Below, one piece after another: positions 6,559 through 14,001 of a DNA stretch of 29,208 nt. How positions within the stretch are numbered: the first letter of the stretch is position 1; every line of letters begins with the position of its first letter. A program made the position numbers and the translations under genes. The DNA comes from a virus, in the IMG/VR virus record IMGVR_UViG_3300030419_006989, positions 1 to 29,208 of that record; one strand, 5' to 3'. Below the pieces are notes generated by a model. The model saw only the letters and a program-made list of their open reading frames with translations. It did no database searches and was not told where the DNA came from.

Positions 6559-7269
6559 ATGTCTGAAGAATATGGCGATACGAGTATGGACTCCATGGAG
6601 GATTCGCAGACCTCTGGATCTGAATCTTATGACTCTACGCAAGATACCGGCGATATAGGTTCTGGGTCAGAAGGTGAGGGTATTGATCCTGTTCCCTATG
6701 AACGGTTCAAAGAGAGCAGGGACCAGTTGTCTGAAAGCAATCAACGCATTCAGCATCTGGAAAATCAGCTAAGTTCGATGCAACAAAAGTATTACGAACA
6801 AGCCGAGTGGAATAGGCAAGCGTGGGATCAAATGCAAAAGCAGCCAGCCTCTGAACCAGAGGAAGATGTTTTTGCTGACCCATTAGAAAAAGAAGTAAAT
6901 TATCTTAAGTCTCAACTTGAGCAGCAACAGCAAATTCATGATCGACGATATCATGAGATGCAGGTTGAGCAAGCTGAGAGGCAGATACTTAGCGAGTTGA
7001 ATGCAGCACGCAAAAGTTATCCAGAGATGAGAGATTCTGATGTTATGAATCAACTAATGCAGAATCCAAATGCTTCTATTTCTGCGCTTGCAAAGAGATC
7101 ACACGAGCAAGAAAGAAGTCGATTTGAGCAACGATTAAAGAGGGGTGGATACAAAGCTCCTCCGCAACCGTTGACCAGATCACGCGGGAACGTTGTTTCT
7201 GCAAAAGACTTTGGTGATGACTTAGGAGCGGCTGAAGCAGCTGCGATTGCAAGACTTAGCGGAGAATAA
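6559..7269 (+). CDS. Capsid scaffolding protein
   Basis: The 236-residue protein sits between portal and major capsid protein, the usual place for the scaffold that guides coat assembly and then leaves the head. The N-terminal 45 residues are very acidic and Ser-rich, the middle (residues 48-165) is a long coiled-coil rich in Gln and Glu, and the C-terminus is basic (residues about 180-212, with RSRFEQRLKRGGYK) before a short final helix. This acidic / coiled-coil / basic-helix layout is typical of scaffolds, where the basic end binds coat protein. Identification is by position and composition. GAGG lies 4 bases upstream of ATG. Confidence 0.8.
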   Translation: MSEEYGDTSMDSMEDSQTSGSESYDSTQDTGDIGSGSEGEGIDPVPYERFKESRDQLSESNQRIQHLENQLSSMQQKYYEQAEWNRQAWDQMQKQPASEPEEDVFADPLEKEVNYLKSQLEQQQQIHDRRYHEMQVEQAERQILSELNAARKSYPEMRDSDVMNQLMQNPNASISALAKRSHEQERSRFEQRLKRGGYKAPPQPLTRSRGNVVSAKDFGDDLGAAEAAAIARLSGE

Positions 7270-7294
7270 CCTTTGATTTTTATGGAGTTTAGCA

Positions 7295-8578
7295 ATGGCA
7301 CAAAAAGGTAGTTTCGGGCTAGGAACTGACTTTGACGTAGTACTTAAGGAGTATTACGAGGGTCCAGTTCGTGAGCATTTGAACAACAAGATTAAAGTTC
7401 TTGAATATGTAGAAAAATCTAAGCGCAAGTGGAATGGCCGTCGGGTTGTATTCCCAGTTCACACCGGTCGAAATTTCGGTGTTGGTGCTCGTGGAGAGTC
7501 AGGCACACTCCCGACTGCTGGGGCGCAATCTTACGCAGAAAGCCAAATTTTGGCGAAGTTCTTGTATGGCCGAATCCAGGTATCTGGTCCGGTTATTGCT
7601 GCTTCGCAAGGCAACAAAGGCGCTTTTGCTTCTGCTCTTCGGACAGAGGTTGAAGGCATGCGCCGTGATTTGCGGGTTGATATGAACCGGCAGATCTGGG
7701 GTAACCTTGTTCCTGACGCTGAAGCCAGTGGTAACGTTGGCGGTGAGAATGGCATTCTGGCTGTAACAAGCAACTCCCAGGGCGGCGGTGGCGGTACAAC
7801 CGTTACTGTAAATAACCCTGGTACTCGGTACATTAAAGCCGGTATGAAGGTTTCTATTGGAACTGTCGCCGGTAATACTCTTGGTAGTATTGAATCGGAT
7901 ACTGTTGCAAGTGTTACAAACCGAACAACGTTTGAACTTACAAACAACAAAACATGGTCAGCAGATGATGTTGTTGTTCTTGGTGAAGGAACAGCAGAGT
8001 CTACAACTTCATGGAAAAATGAAGTTACTGGCCTTAGCTTTATTGTAAGTGATAGCACTGAGTTTACGCTTCAGAACATTGACCCTTCTACCACTACAGA
8101 GTGGAAAGCCAATGTTTTGGACAACAGCGGAAACAATCGTCCTTTGAGCCTTGAGCTAATGCAGCTTGCGATTGATACAACCGATGAGGTTGCTGGTGAT
8201 GAGCCTGACGTAATTATGGGTCACCATTCTTTACGTCGTGAGTACATCAACTTGCTTACTTCTGATGTTCGTTATTCGCCAGAGCAGCTAAAGGGTGGTT
8301 TCTCGAAGCTAACTTATGCTGGTGGTGCAACTCCAATGCCTATCGAATTTGATCGAATGGCACCTTATAACAAGTTGTTCTTCCTTAAGACTTCTGACAT
8401 CAAGCTGTATACCATGAAGGATTGGGCATGGGCAGACCGTGATGGCTCTACGCTTTCACGAGTTTCTGGTGAAGATAACTGGGAAGCATTCATGTGCTGG
8501 TACGGTAACCTTGGTTGCGAGCGCCGATTCAGCCAGACCTTGTTGTCTGACATTGAGGTTTCTAATTTGATCTTCTAG
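7295..8578 (+). CDS. Major capsid protein
   Basis: The 427-residue protein follows the scaffold and is preceded by GGAG with 7-base spacing. The sequence has the feel of HK97-fold coat proteins: an N-terminal arm with YYEGPVREHLNNKIKVLEYV, a helix-rich P-domain with LRTEVEGMRRDLRVDMNRQIW, and an A-domain end with GHHSLRREYINLL and a C-terminal segment around WAWADRDGSTLSRV. Residues about 155-270 form a Gly/Thr-rich beta insertion, which may be a surface I-domain-like module. Arginine is mostly written with CGN codons here, unlike the later giant gene, which fits high expression. A strong terminator follows directly, so the capsid message is probably separated from downstream genes. Confidence 0.88.
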   Translation: MAQKGSFGLGTDFDVVLKEYYEGPVREHLNNKIKVLEYVEKSKRKWNGRRVVFPVHTGRNFGVGARGESGTLPTAGAQSYAESQILAKFLYGRIQVSGPVIAASQGNKGAFASALRTEVEGMRRDLRVDMNRQIWGNLVPDAEASGNVGGENGILAVTSNSQGGGGGTTVTVNNPGTRYIKAGMKVSIGTVAGNTLGSIESDTVASVTNRTTFELTNNKTWSADDVVVLGEGTAESTTSWKNEVTGLSFIVSDSTEFTLQNIDPSTTTEWKANVLDNSGNNRPLSLELMQLAIDTTDEVAGDEPDVIMGHHSLRREYINLLTSDVRYSPEQLKGGFSKLTYAGGATPMPIEFDRMAPYNKLFFLKTSDIKLYTMKDWAWADRDGSTLSRVSGEDNWEAFMCWYGNLGCERRFSQTLLSDIEVSNLIF

Positions 8579-8598
8579 GGATCGTGCAGAACCCTAGC

Positions 8599-8631
8599 CA
8601 CTGGGGGGCTATTAGCCCCCTGGTGTTTTTT
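8599..8631 (+). terminator. Intrinsic terminator after the major capsid gene
   Basis: CACTGGGGGGC (8599-8609) pairs along all 11 bases with GCCCCCTGGTG (8615-8625), with two G-U wobbles and the loop TATTA, followed by six T residues (8626-8631). This is a classic Rho-independent terminator 20 bases after the capsid stop codon. It is the clearest terminator in the window and probably sets the ratio of capsid to downstream tail products. Confidence 0.92.
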
Positions 8632-8640
8632 ACTTAGTAT

Positions 8641-8653
8641 CCCCGCAACGGGG
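8641..8653 (+). promoter_or_regulatory. Short GC hairpin after the terminator
   Basis: CCCCG-CAA-CGGGG forms a perfect 5-bp stem with a 3-base loop, between the capsid terminator and the SD (GGAG, 8664-8667) of the next gene. It could protect the 5' end of a processed or newly started message. The 5-bp stem/3-base loop shape is also that of phage N4 virion-polymerase promoters, but no such polymerase is seen here, so this is only a resemblance. Confidence 0.4.
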
Positions 8654-8676
8654 GGACAACTGTGGAGTGGTAAACT

Positions 8677-9255
8677 ATGATTCGCGATAAGAATATTGAA
8701 TATAAGTATAAGAAAGACTTTTGGCCTGTTGGCACATTTAGTACTTTTGCTGGTGCTGCCGGGGCAACTGTTGATGCAGTAAGCGGTCGCTCTCTTACGG
8801 AAATGGCAAGCCTTGGTGTTGTTGGCCTTAAGCAAACGACCGCTGGAGATATTGCCCGTAACTTCCTGCCCTTGCCTAGTTATTGGGATACCGATAACGA
8901 TATCCATGTTCGGGTTATTTGGGCCGAAGAAGGTACAAGCTCAAGTGAAATCACTTATAAGATTTTGTACAAAGAGCTTTCTTTTGGCCAAGCACCTGCT
9001 GCTGGAGCCACTGAACTAGACAAGGTGCTTGTTGCCGATCCACATTGCGGTGTCGCTGAAGGCGTTAACGCTACTAAATGGGGTACAATTAACGCTGGTT
9101 CTCTTAGTGGAGACTATCTAATTGTTGATGTAGAAATGGACGCAGAAAGCGCAGGCGGGCTAAGTGCAAACCTTTTGGGTGTTGAATGGGCTTATATTCC
9201 TAAGTTTACAAACGGACCACAAGTAAATAATCAAGCAGACCCAACGGACGCATAG
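8677..9255 (+). CDS. Probable capsid decoration or minor virion protein
   Basis: The 192-residue protein is the first gene after the capsid terminator, with GGAG and 9-base spacing before ATG. The chain looks all-beta, with alternating hydrophobics such as DIHVRVIWAEEG, EITYKILYKEL and DYLIVDVEM, short Gly/Ala loops, and no membrane segment or coiled coil. A position directly after the coat gene and an all-beta build suggest a head decoration or head-fibre protein. No named family is recognised, so function is inferred from context; a tail component is the alternative. Confidence 0.5.
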   Translation: MIRDKNIEYKYKKDFWPVGTFSTFAGAAGATVDAVSGRSLTEMASLGVVGLKQTTAGDIARNFLPLPSYWDTDNDIHVRVIWAEEGTSSSEITYKILYKELSFGQAPAAGATELDKVLVADPHCGVAEGVNATKWGTINAGSLSGDYLIVDVEMDAESAGGLSANLLGVEWAYIPKFTNGPQVNNQADPTDA

Positions 9256-9256
9256 C

Positions 9257-9757
9257 ATGGTATTAACTGAGAGTCAGTGGCGTGATGTTAAAAACATTCA
9301 ATGGAATAAACCAGAAAGCCGTCGTGTGCAGCGTGCAACTCATGACGATAAGTTAATGGTTGGCTGGTGTAACAAACGAAAACGCTGGATGATTGCTCGG
9401 GTTATTGATGCAACTGTTATGACCAAGTTTGGAGTACAGACAATTCCTACACGGGAAAAGGTTCCTTATACTTGGAAGATTTGGGAGGATGATGACGGTA
9501 GTTACCTGCACGTAAGGGACAACCGTCTGATTCCTTTTATTCGCAGATGTGATTTGTGGCGGCAAGGCGCAGATAAGTATATGAAGCAGTTTGATCATGC
9601 TGATTGGCTGGAAGAATGCCGAGATAAATCAGAAGGTGACGAGCTTGAATATGCTGCAAAGCAAGCTTTCCCGCGAATCAAGAAAATTGCAGATAGCTTA
9701 TGTGGTTATAATTATGCAAGTGGAGCACGGCCACAACGTTTCTTCTTTGGGAGTTAA
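9257..9757 (+). CDS. Protein of unknown function in the head-tail block
   Basis: The 166-residue protein begins one base after the preceding stop; only a weak SD (CGGA) is present, so coupling is likely. It is rich in Trp and Arg (for example WCNKRKRWMIARVID and RRCDLWRQGADKYM), with a mixed N-terminal alpha/beta region to about residue 105 and a helical C-terminal half. No family is recognised. Genes between capsid and adaptor in podovirus-like phages are usually virion or assembly proteins, which is the only hint of role here. Confidence 0.55.
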   Translation: MVLTESQWRDVKNIQWNKPESRRVQRATHDDKLMVGWCNKRKRWMIARVIDATVMTKFGVQTIPTREKVPYTWKIWEDDDGSYLHVRDNRLIPFIRRCDLWRQGADKYMKQFDHADWLEECRDKSEGDELEYAAKQAFPRIKKIADSLCGYNYASGARPQRFFFGS

Positions 9758-9759
9758 TA

Positions 9760-10506
9760 ATGTCAGCTTGGACCGGACAAGTAACTGAAATAAATCATGC
9801 TCGGTCATTTGCCAAGCTACTGCTGGATGAATCCGGTGATTTGTTTTGGACAGAAACAGAACAAAAAGCACTAGCTAACGAAGCAAACAGAACTGTCTTC
9901 AGAGAGTTAGTAGCTACTAATCCAGAATATTTTATATCTACAACAAGCGGTCCATTTACATGGCCTTCAGGCTCTGAATATATAGAGCTAAGCACAGCTA
10001 GTTTTTTAGGCAGTGGGGTTATCCCATATAAAATTATTGGTGTAGAGGACACTCCAAGCGCTGCTGCGCCAGGGCATAACAACCTGCCGCATAAGTGGAG
10101 GCCAATGAGGTTTGCTGACAGGTACATTGTAGAGCAAACATCTGGCCGACTATATGGCGATTTGAGCAGGCACTATGTTCTTGTAAGCAATCGGCTTTAT
10201 GTTGCTCCAATTCCTAATGAGGATTTGAATATACATATTTACTGGATTCCACATATTCCAGATATGACAACTGATGCTGATGTACTTCTTAGAACATCGC
10301 AGTCAATACCTAATGGTGCGGCAGAAGAGTTTGGCGCTTTAGTCGGCGTTTACCTTGCTAAGCTAATGAACAGTAAGCAGCAGGGCCAAAACCCAGTTAT
10401 TGATCAACTATGGGCTGAAGGTCTGGCCAGAATGCAAAACGACGCTCAACTCAGAAATGTTGATGAGCCAATGAGTGTGAGGGTAACCCGTGCCCCGTGG
10501 GAGTAA
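9760..10506 (+). CDS. Head-tail adaptor protein
   Basis: The 248-residue protein precedes the nozzle gene and overlaps it by 17 bases. It has a helical N-terminus (ARSFAKLLLDE, EQKALANEANRTVFRELV), a central beta region with PHKWRPMRFADRYIV and the sequence RLYVAPIPNEDLNIHIYWI, and a closing helical segment (AEEFGALVGVYLAKLM). This helix-beta-helix order with a PIP/YW signature is seen in adaptor proteins that form the ring between portal and nozzle in short-tailed phages such as SU10 and its relatives. The adaptor seals the packed head and carries the tail. Family membership is by eye. SD GGGAG lies 6 bases upstream of the ATG. Confidence 0.65.
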   Translation: MSAWTGQVTEINHARSFAKLLLDESGDLFWTETEQKALANEANRTVFRELVATNPEYFISTTSGPFTWPSGSEYIELSTASFLGSGVIPYKIIGVEDTPSAAAPGHNNLPHKWRPMRFADRYIVEQTSGRLYGDLSRHYVLVSNRLYVAPIPNEDLNIHIYWIPHIPDMTTDADVLLRTSQSIPNGAAEEFGALVGVYLAKLMNSKQQGQNPVIDQLWAEGLARMQNDAQLRNVDEPMSVRVTRAPWE

Positions 10507-12700
10507 TACTAAAATAATTGCAGGCCCTTGGCTTGGCATGGAAGAGCGGGAAAACTATCAAACAGATAACCATTGCCAGCTTGCTTTTAATGTAGATTTT
10601 AGCCGTGGGTATATCGAGGCCAGGGAAGGTCTTGATTATATGTATGGTGGGCTTGCTTCAAAGTCCAGGCTCCATGTTCATAACCAAAACGGCAAGCCTA
10701 AATACCTTTTAGCAATAGGTCCGTTTAATCAAATAGAAACGGCTAATATTGTGTTTGTTGTATTGGATGCAAATAATCCAAAAACAGCTATTGGTTCTGC
10801 TCAAGACGTAACTTCAGAGCTTGGTGAGCCTGCTGACGAAGACTTCCAGTGTTCTTTTGTTTCTGCCATTTTGACAAGAAAGGATAGCAACGGTCAAAAA
10901 ACAGAGCCTCATCATGTTACTTTGATTATGACCAAGCACAGAACGTATATCTATGACCCAATAGAAGACGAGCTAAACCTTCAAGCCGTCAATATGGATG
11001 ACGATGCTATTCGGCTTAACAGTATAAACTGGGGATATTGGAATATAGTTCCTGGTGGGCACATAGCTACAGAGCATCAATCAAGAGTTTACTATGCTGG
11101 GTTTCCTGAAAACTATGAGATATCGCTTACAAGCCCGTTAGATGAGCTTCAATCATTGATTCCAAGCATGCTTATCAATGAAAAAGACAAAAGCAAAATG
11201 AGGCTAGGCCCTCAGTTTATTGCTTGGTCTGATGAGTTTGATCCATTTGGTATTGTTGCTTATCACTTTCTTGCAGTAGAAGAGCATGAAACAATTACTG
11301 GTCTTAAGAGTTTTCAAGAGCAACTTGTTATATTTACCGATCGGTCAATTTATGTAAAAACCGGCGGAAGTGATGAGACATTTCAGGTATTTAAAGTTGT
11401 TTCTGATGTTGGCTGTATTGCTCCCAATTCAATTGTTGAGGTGTCTGGCGTCCTTATGTTTATGGCGCGGGATGGTATATATGCTTTTACAGGCGCTGGT
11501 CAGCAGGGTGCAGTTCAAAAGATAAGCAAGCCAATTGATTCAATATTTAATGGCCGAACTGCAAATACTTATATTCCAGAGAAAGCTAGAACAGCTCTTT
11601 ATAATAGAGGTTGGCCTTTTTCTGCAAAGAAGGTAAGCCTTGAGCTATCTAACGCAGTACACATTCAAGGTAAGAATCAGATTCTTTGGAGTCTTGATAT
11701 TGAAAAGACCCAAGATCAAGGTTGGGAACTTGCTGTAGTTTATGACTATGCTCACCAGGCATGGAGTTTGTACGGTCATGGCGTTGAGGGTCGGTCTCCA
11801 TTTTTTGACGGTGTAACGGTTTCTATTGGTGGAGATGAAAGGGTCTTCTTTAGCGCGGGTGACGGCAAATTGTATGAGCATACTGGCTCTTACGATGACA
11901 ATATATCTGGGGTAGGCGTAAAAAAGAATATCCCTATGATTTATATTACTGGTCGTTTGTTCAAAACAAATACTGGCGTTAATCTTTACAGGCCAATGAG
12001 ATTAAAACTTTTGAGCTGGGGGGATTCTACCAAACTCACTAATCCTCCTTTTTGGATGGCATACGGTGAAGAGGCTCACGGTGATGCTCAATATAAGGAT
12101 TCAAATGGTAGCTTTCAGTTAGCTGAATCAACAGACAGGCAATATACTGAGGGCGAAATAACTTTACATCCTGCCGAGGAAATGGGTTTTTTCTATGGTG
12201 TTGGTACTTACAAAGACTCTGAGGTTATTGGTACCGGTAATGGATCTAATCTTAGTTTCAGTGCTACGGTTAATTTTAACTTTGATTTACCTACGCCAGA
12301 TCACTCTGCGCCATACTGGACAGATGTAGCAGGCGGGCATTTCCTTACGTTTACAACGGGCCTTGCTACAAAAACAATATATGACACTAACAATACAGAC
12401 TTTAATGATTCTGCCGAAATAGCTAGCAGTTCATGGAATAAAACTACGGGCGCAGTATCTATTACATTTGCTGCTGGTTATGCTCCTGACGGCGGGACAA
12501 GTGTTATTTGGGGTGTTGATGGCGGAAAATCTATTCCGTATCAAGATACAGATTGGTTTACCTCAAAGATTGAAGGAGCTTCTATTCGCTCTAGGTCACT
12601 TAGAATGGCTTTTTTTTCTGGCCATAGCGATACGGTTAATGAGCCTGAGATTGTTCTTCAGAACATTGCAGTTGATGTTACTGCTGGAGACTCTAGATAG
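10490..12700 (+). CDS. Tail nozzle / packaged-DNA stabilisation protein
   Basis: The 736-residue protein resembles the P22 gp10 and T7 gp12 nozzle group, the ring at the tip of short tails that closes the DNA channel. Hallmarks are the N-terminal NHCQLAFNVDFSRGYIEARE and, at residues about 279-335, VIFTDRSIYVKTGG, DVGCIAPNSIVEVSGVLMFM and ARDGIYAFTGAG, typical beta-propeller blades. Near the C-terminus (residues about 581-677) an extra Gly/Ser/Thr-rich beta-sandwich-like module with GTGNGSNLSFSATV and TGAVSITFAAGYAPDGG is inserted before the usual closing strands (RSRSLRMAFFSG). The start is GTG 10490 with GAGGG upstream, inside the adaptor gene. The stop overlaps the next GTG by one base. 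Confidence 0.82.
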   Translation: MPRGSNTKIIAGPWLGMEERENYQTDNHCQLAFNVDFSRGYIEAREGLDYMYGGLASKSRLHVHNQNGKPKYLLAIGPFNQIETANIVFVVLDANNPKTAIGSAQDVTSELGEPADEDFQCSFVSAILTRKDSNGQKTEPHHVTLIMTKHRTYIYDPIEDELNLQAVNMDDDAIRLNSINWGYWNIVPGGHIATEHQSRVYYAGFPENYEISLTSPLDELQSLIPSMLINEKDKSKMRLGPQFIAWSDEFDPFGIVAYHFLAVEEHETITGLKSFQEQLVIFTDRSIYVKTGGSDETFQVFKVVSDVGCIAPNSIVEVSGVLMFMARDGIYAFTGAGQQGAVQKISKPIDSIFNGRTANTYIPEKARTALYNRGWPFSAKKVSLELSNAVHIQGKNQILWSLDIEKTQDQGWELAVVYDYAHQAWSLYGHGVEGRSPFFDGVTVSIGGDERVFFSAGDGKLYEHTGSYDDNISGVGVKKNIPMIYITGRLFKTNTGVNLYRPMRLKLLSWGDSTKLTNPPFWMAYGEEAHGDAQYKDSNGSFQLAESTDRQYTEGEITLHPAEEMGFFYGVGTYKDSEVIGTGNGSNLSFSATVNFNFDLPTPDHSAPYWTDVAGGHFLTFTTGLATKTIYDTNNTDFNDSAEIASSSWNKTTGAVSITFAAGYAPDGGTSVIWGVDGGKSIPYQDTDWFTSKIEGASIRSRSLRMAFFSGHSDTVNEPEIVLQNIAVDVTAGDSR

Positions 12701-13476
12701 TGTCAACAACTGGACCAGTCTTTAGGCGGGGAAACAAGAAGCCTCAAGTTGTTTGGAGTGCAGACCATAGGCTAAGAACAGTTGGTCGGCAGATTGAATC
12801 AGAGGCTGGTCTTGATGGTAGTCTTGGTCCAATTGTTACGCCTAAGATGTCAATTCGCGAAGCAATTGGCATGCTTGGCAATGTAGGCGGCAGGCTTTTT
12901 TTTACAGAGGGAGTCTGGGTATTTGATGAAGCAATAACAATAGGCATTCCAGACATTCACTTTTTAAGCACATCGCCAGGAAAGACAATTTTTAAAAGGC
13001 CGTCTACGTCTACATCGACTGCTTCTATTATAACTTTGTCTGGCGATGGAGCCATTCTTGATGGCATTCGATTTATAGATAAGGTTAGTGGTGCGTCTGC
13101 TGCTGTAAGCTGTACAAGCACAAGGCCAGCTATAAAGAACTGTGTTTTTGAAGATGTGCAAAAAGGCATCAATATTTCTGGAGCATGGGCTTCGATCAGG
13201 GATTGTTCATTCCTTACTTCGCAGGGATATGCAATTGAGTTTTCTGGAACTGCAAGCAATGGCATTATTACTGGAAATATTATTCAAGATACGGGCGGTT
13301 CAGTGTATCTTGGGGACGATGTTTCAGGAGTTTCTGTGGTAAATAATGTATTAGGCGGCGGTTCAGTTGTGGTGAGTTATGCCGTTAATCAAGGGATTTT
13401 AACGGGATCTGCGCTAAATGTTATTCACAGAGATCAAGTGCAAGAAAGGAGTCCCCCCAGCATCGGAGGGGGCTAG
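12700..13476 (+). CDS. Right-handed beta-helix tail protein (pectate-lyase-like fold)
   Basis: The 258-residue protein starts at GTG 12700, sharing one base with the nozzle stop; GGAG lies 10 bases upstream. After about 45 residues of lead, the chain has the signature of pectate-lyase/tailspike folds: GGRLFFTEGVWVFDEAITI (a short strand pair and turn), GKTIFKR, then repeated coils of about 20-25 residues with hydrophobic strands and Asn or Ser turns (AILDGIRFID, PAIKNCVFED, ASIRDCSFLT, NGIITGNIIQD, VSVVNNVLGG). Such proteins form tailspikes or fibre-attached enzymes acting on surface polysaccharide. Catalytic residues cannot be identified, and the protein is short for a complete tailspike, so it may be a non-enzymatic tail component. 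Confidence 0.75.
   Translation: MSTTGPVFRRGNKKPQVVWSADHRLRTVGRQIESEAGLDGSLGPIVTPKMSIREAIGMLGNVGGRLFFTEGVWVFDEAITIGIPDIHFLSTSPGKTIFKRPSTSTSTASIITLSGDGAILDGIRFIDKVSGASAAVSCTSTRPAIKNCVFEDVQKGINISGAWASIRDCSFLTSQGYAIEFSGTASNGIITGNIIQDTGGSVYLGDDVSGVSVVNNVLGGGSVVVSYAVNQGILTGSALNVIHRDQVQERSPPSIGGG
13453..13472 (+). promoter_or_regulatory. C/G-tract hairpin at the end of the beta-helix gene
   Basis: CCCCC (13453-13457) can pair with GGGGG (13468-13472) around a 10-base loop, and flanking AG/CT can add two more pairs with one bulged T. It overlaps the last codons of the beta-helix gene and ends 2 bases before the SD (AGGAG, 13475-13479) of the next gene. No T-tract follows. A translational or stability role is possible; it may be only a by-product of coding. 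Confidence 0.35.
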
Positions 13477-13486
13477 GAGAATCTAA

Positions 13487-13999
13487 ATGGCAGGAACACC
13501 GATATCACATACTACGTTAGTGCCGGGTGCAACCGTTTCGGCTTCGACGTTAAATGATAACTTTGAGGCTATTAACACATACCTGACAAGCACTAAACTT
13601 GCTAATCAGTATATTGCAAATCCTGTTCATAATTGGTCAATGAGTTGGCATATGGATTCATTGGCTGTTGGTACGGGCATTATTTATTTTGCAGTTCCAT
13701 CTTCTCTTACTGGCGGAATAACCGCAAAAGAGGTTCAACTTTGGGTTGAAGATAACGGGACCAACGGAACGGTAAACGTAAACATTCACACATCAAATAC
13801 CCCAAGTTCAGGCAATCAAATTTTGGCTAATGACTTAACTGTGAATGCGGATAAAGGAACGGACTCTGATACTTCTTTTACGCATAATTCGTTTGGTGGT
13901 GTTTTTACTAGCGGTGTTTGGATCCAATACGAAGTTACAACTAATTCAGTAAGCGGTGTAACCATTAACTTGTTTGGCGTAGCGAACAATAGGAGTTAG
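13487..13999 (+). CDS. Small fibre-like virion protein
   Basis: The 170-residue protein has a clear SD (AGGAG, 7 bases before ATG). The N-terminus has the motif TLNDNFEAINTYL (residues about 21-33), which recurs in many phage fibre and neck proteins. The remaining 130 residues are Gly/Thr/Asn-rich beta structure without cysteine or membrane segments. The neighbours on both sides are virion proteins. It is most likely a small tail-fibre or fibre-attachment subunit. No named family is recognised. Confidence 0.6.
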   Translation: MAGTPISHTTLVPGATVSASTLNDNFEAINTYLTSTKLANQYIANPVHNWSMSWHMDSLAVGTGIIYFAVPSSLTGGITAKEVQLWVEDNGTNGTVNVNIHTSNTPSSGNQILANDLTVNADKGTDSDTSFTHNSFGGVFTSGVWIQYEVTTNSVSGVTINLFGVANNRS

Positions 14000-14001
14000 T
14001 C

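Noticed and set aside
12468-12725. Overlapping 85-codon rightward frame within the nozzle gene
   Set aside because: It is Leu/Phe-rich out-of-frame translation of the conserved nozzle C-terminus; no ribosome site and no independent support.
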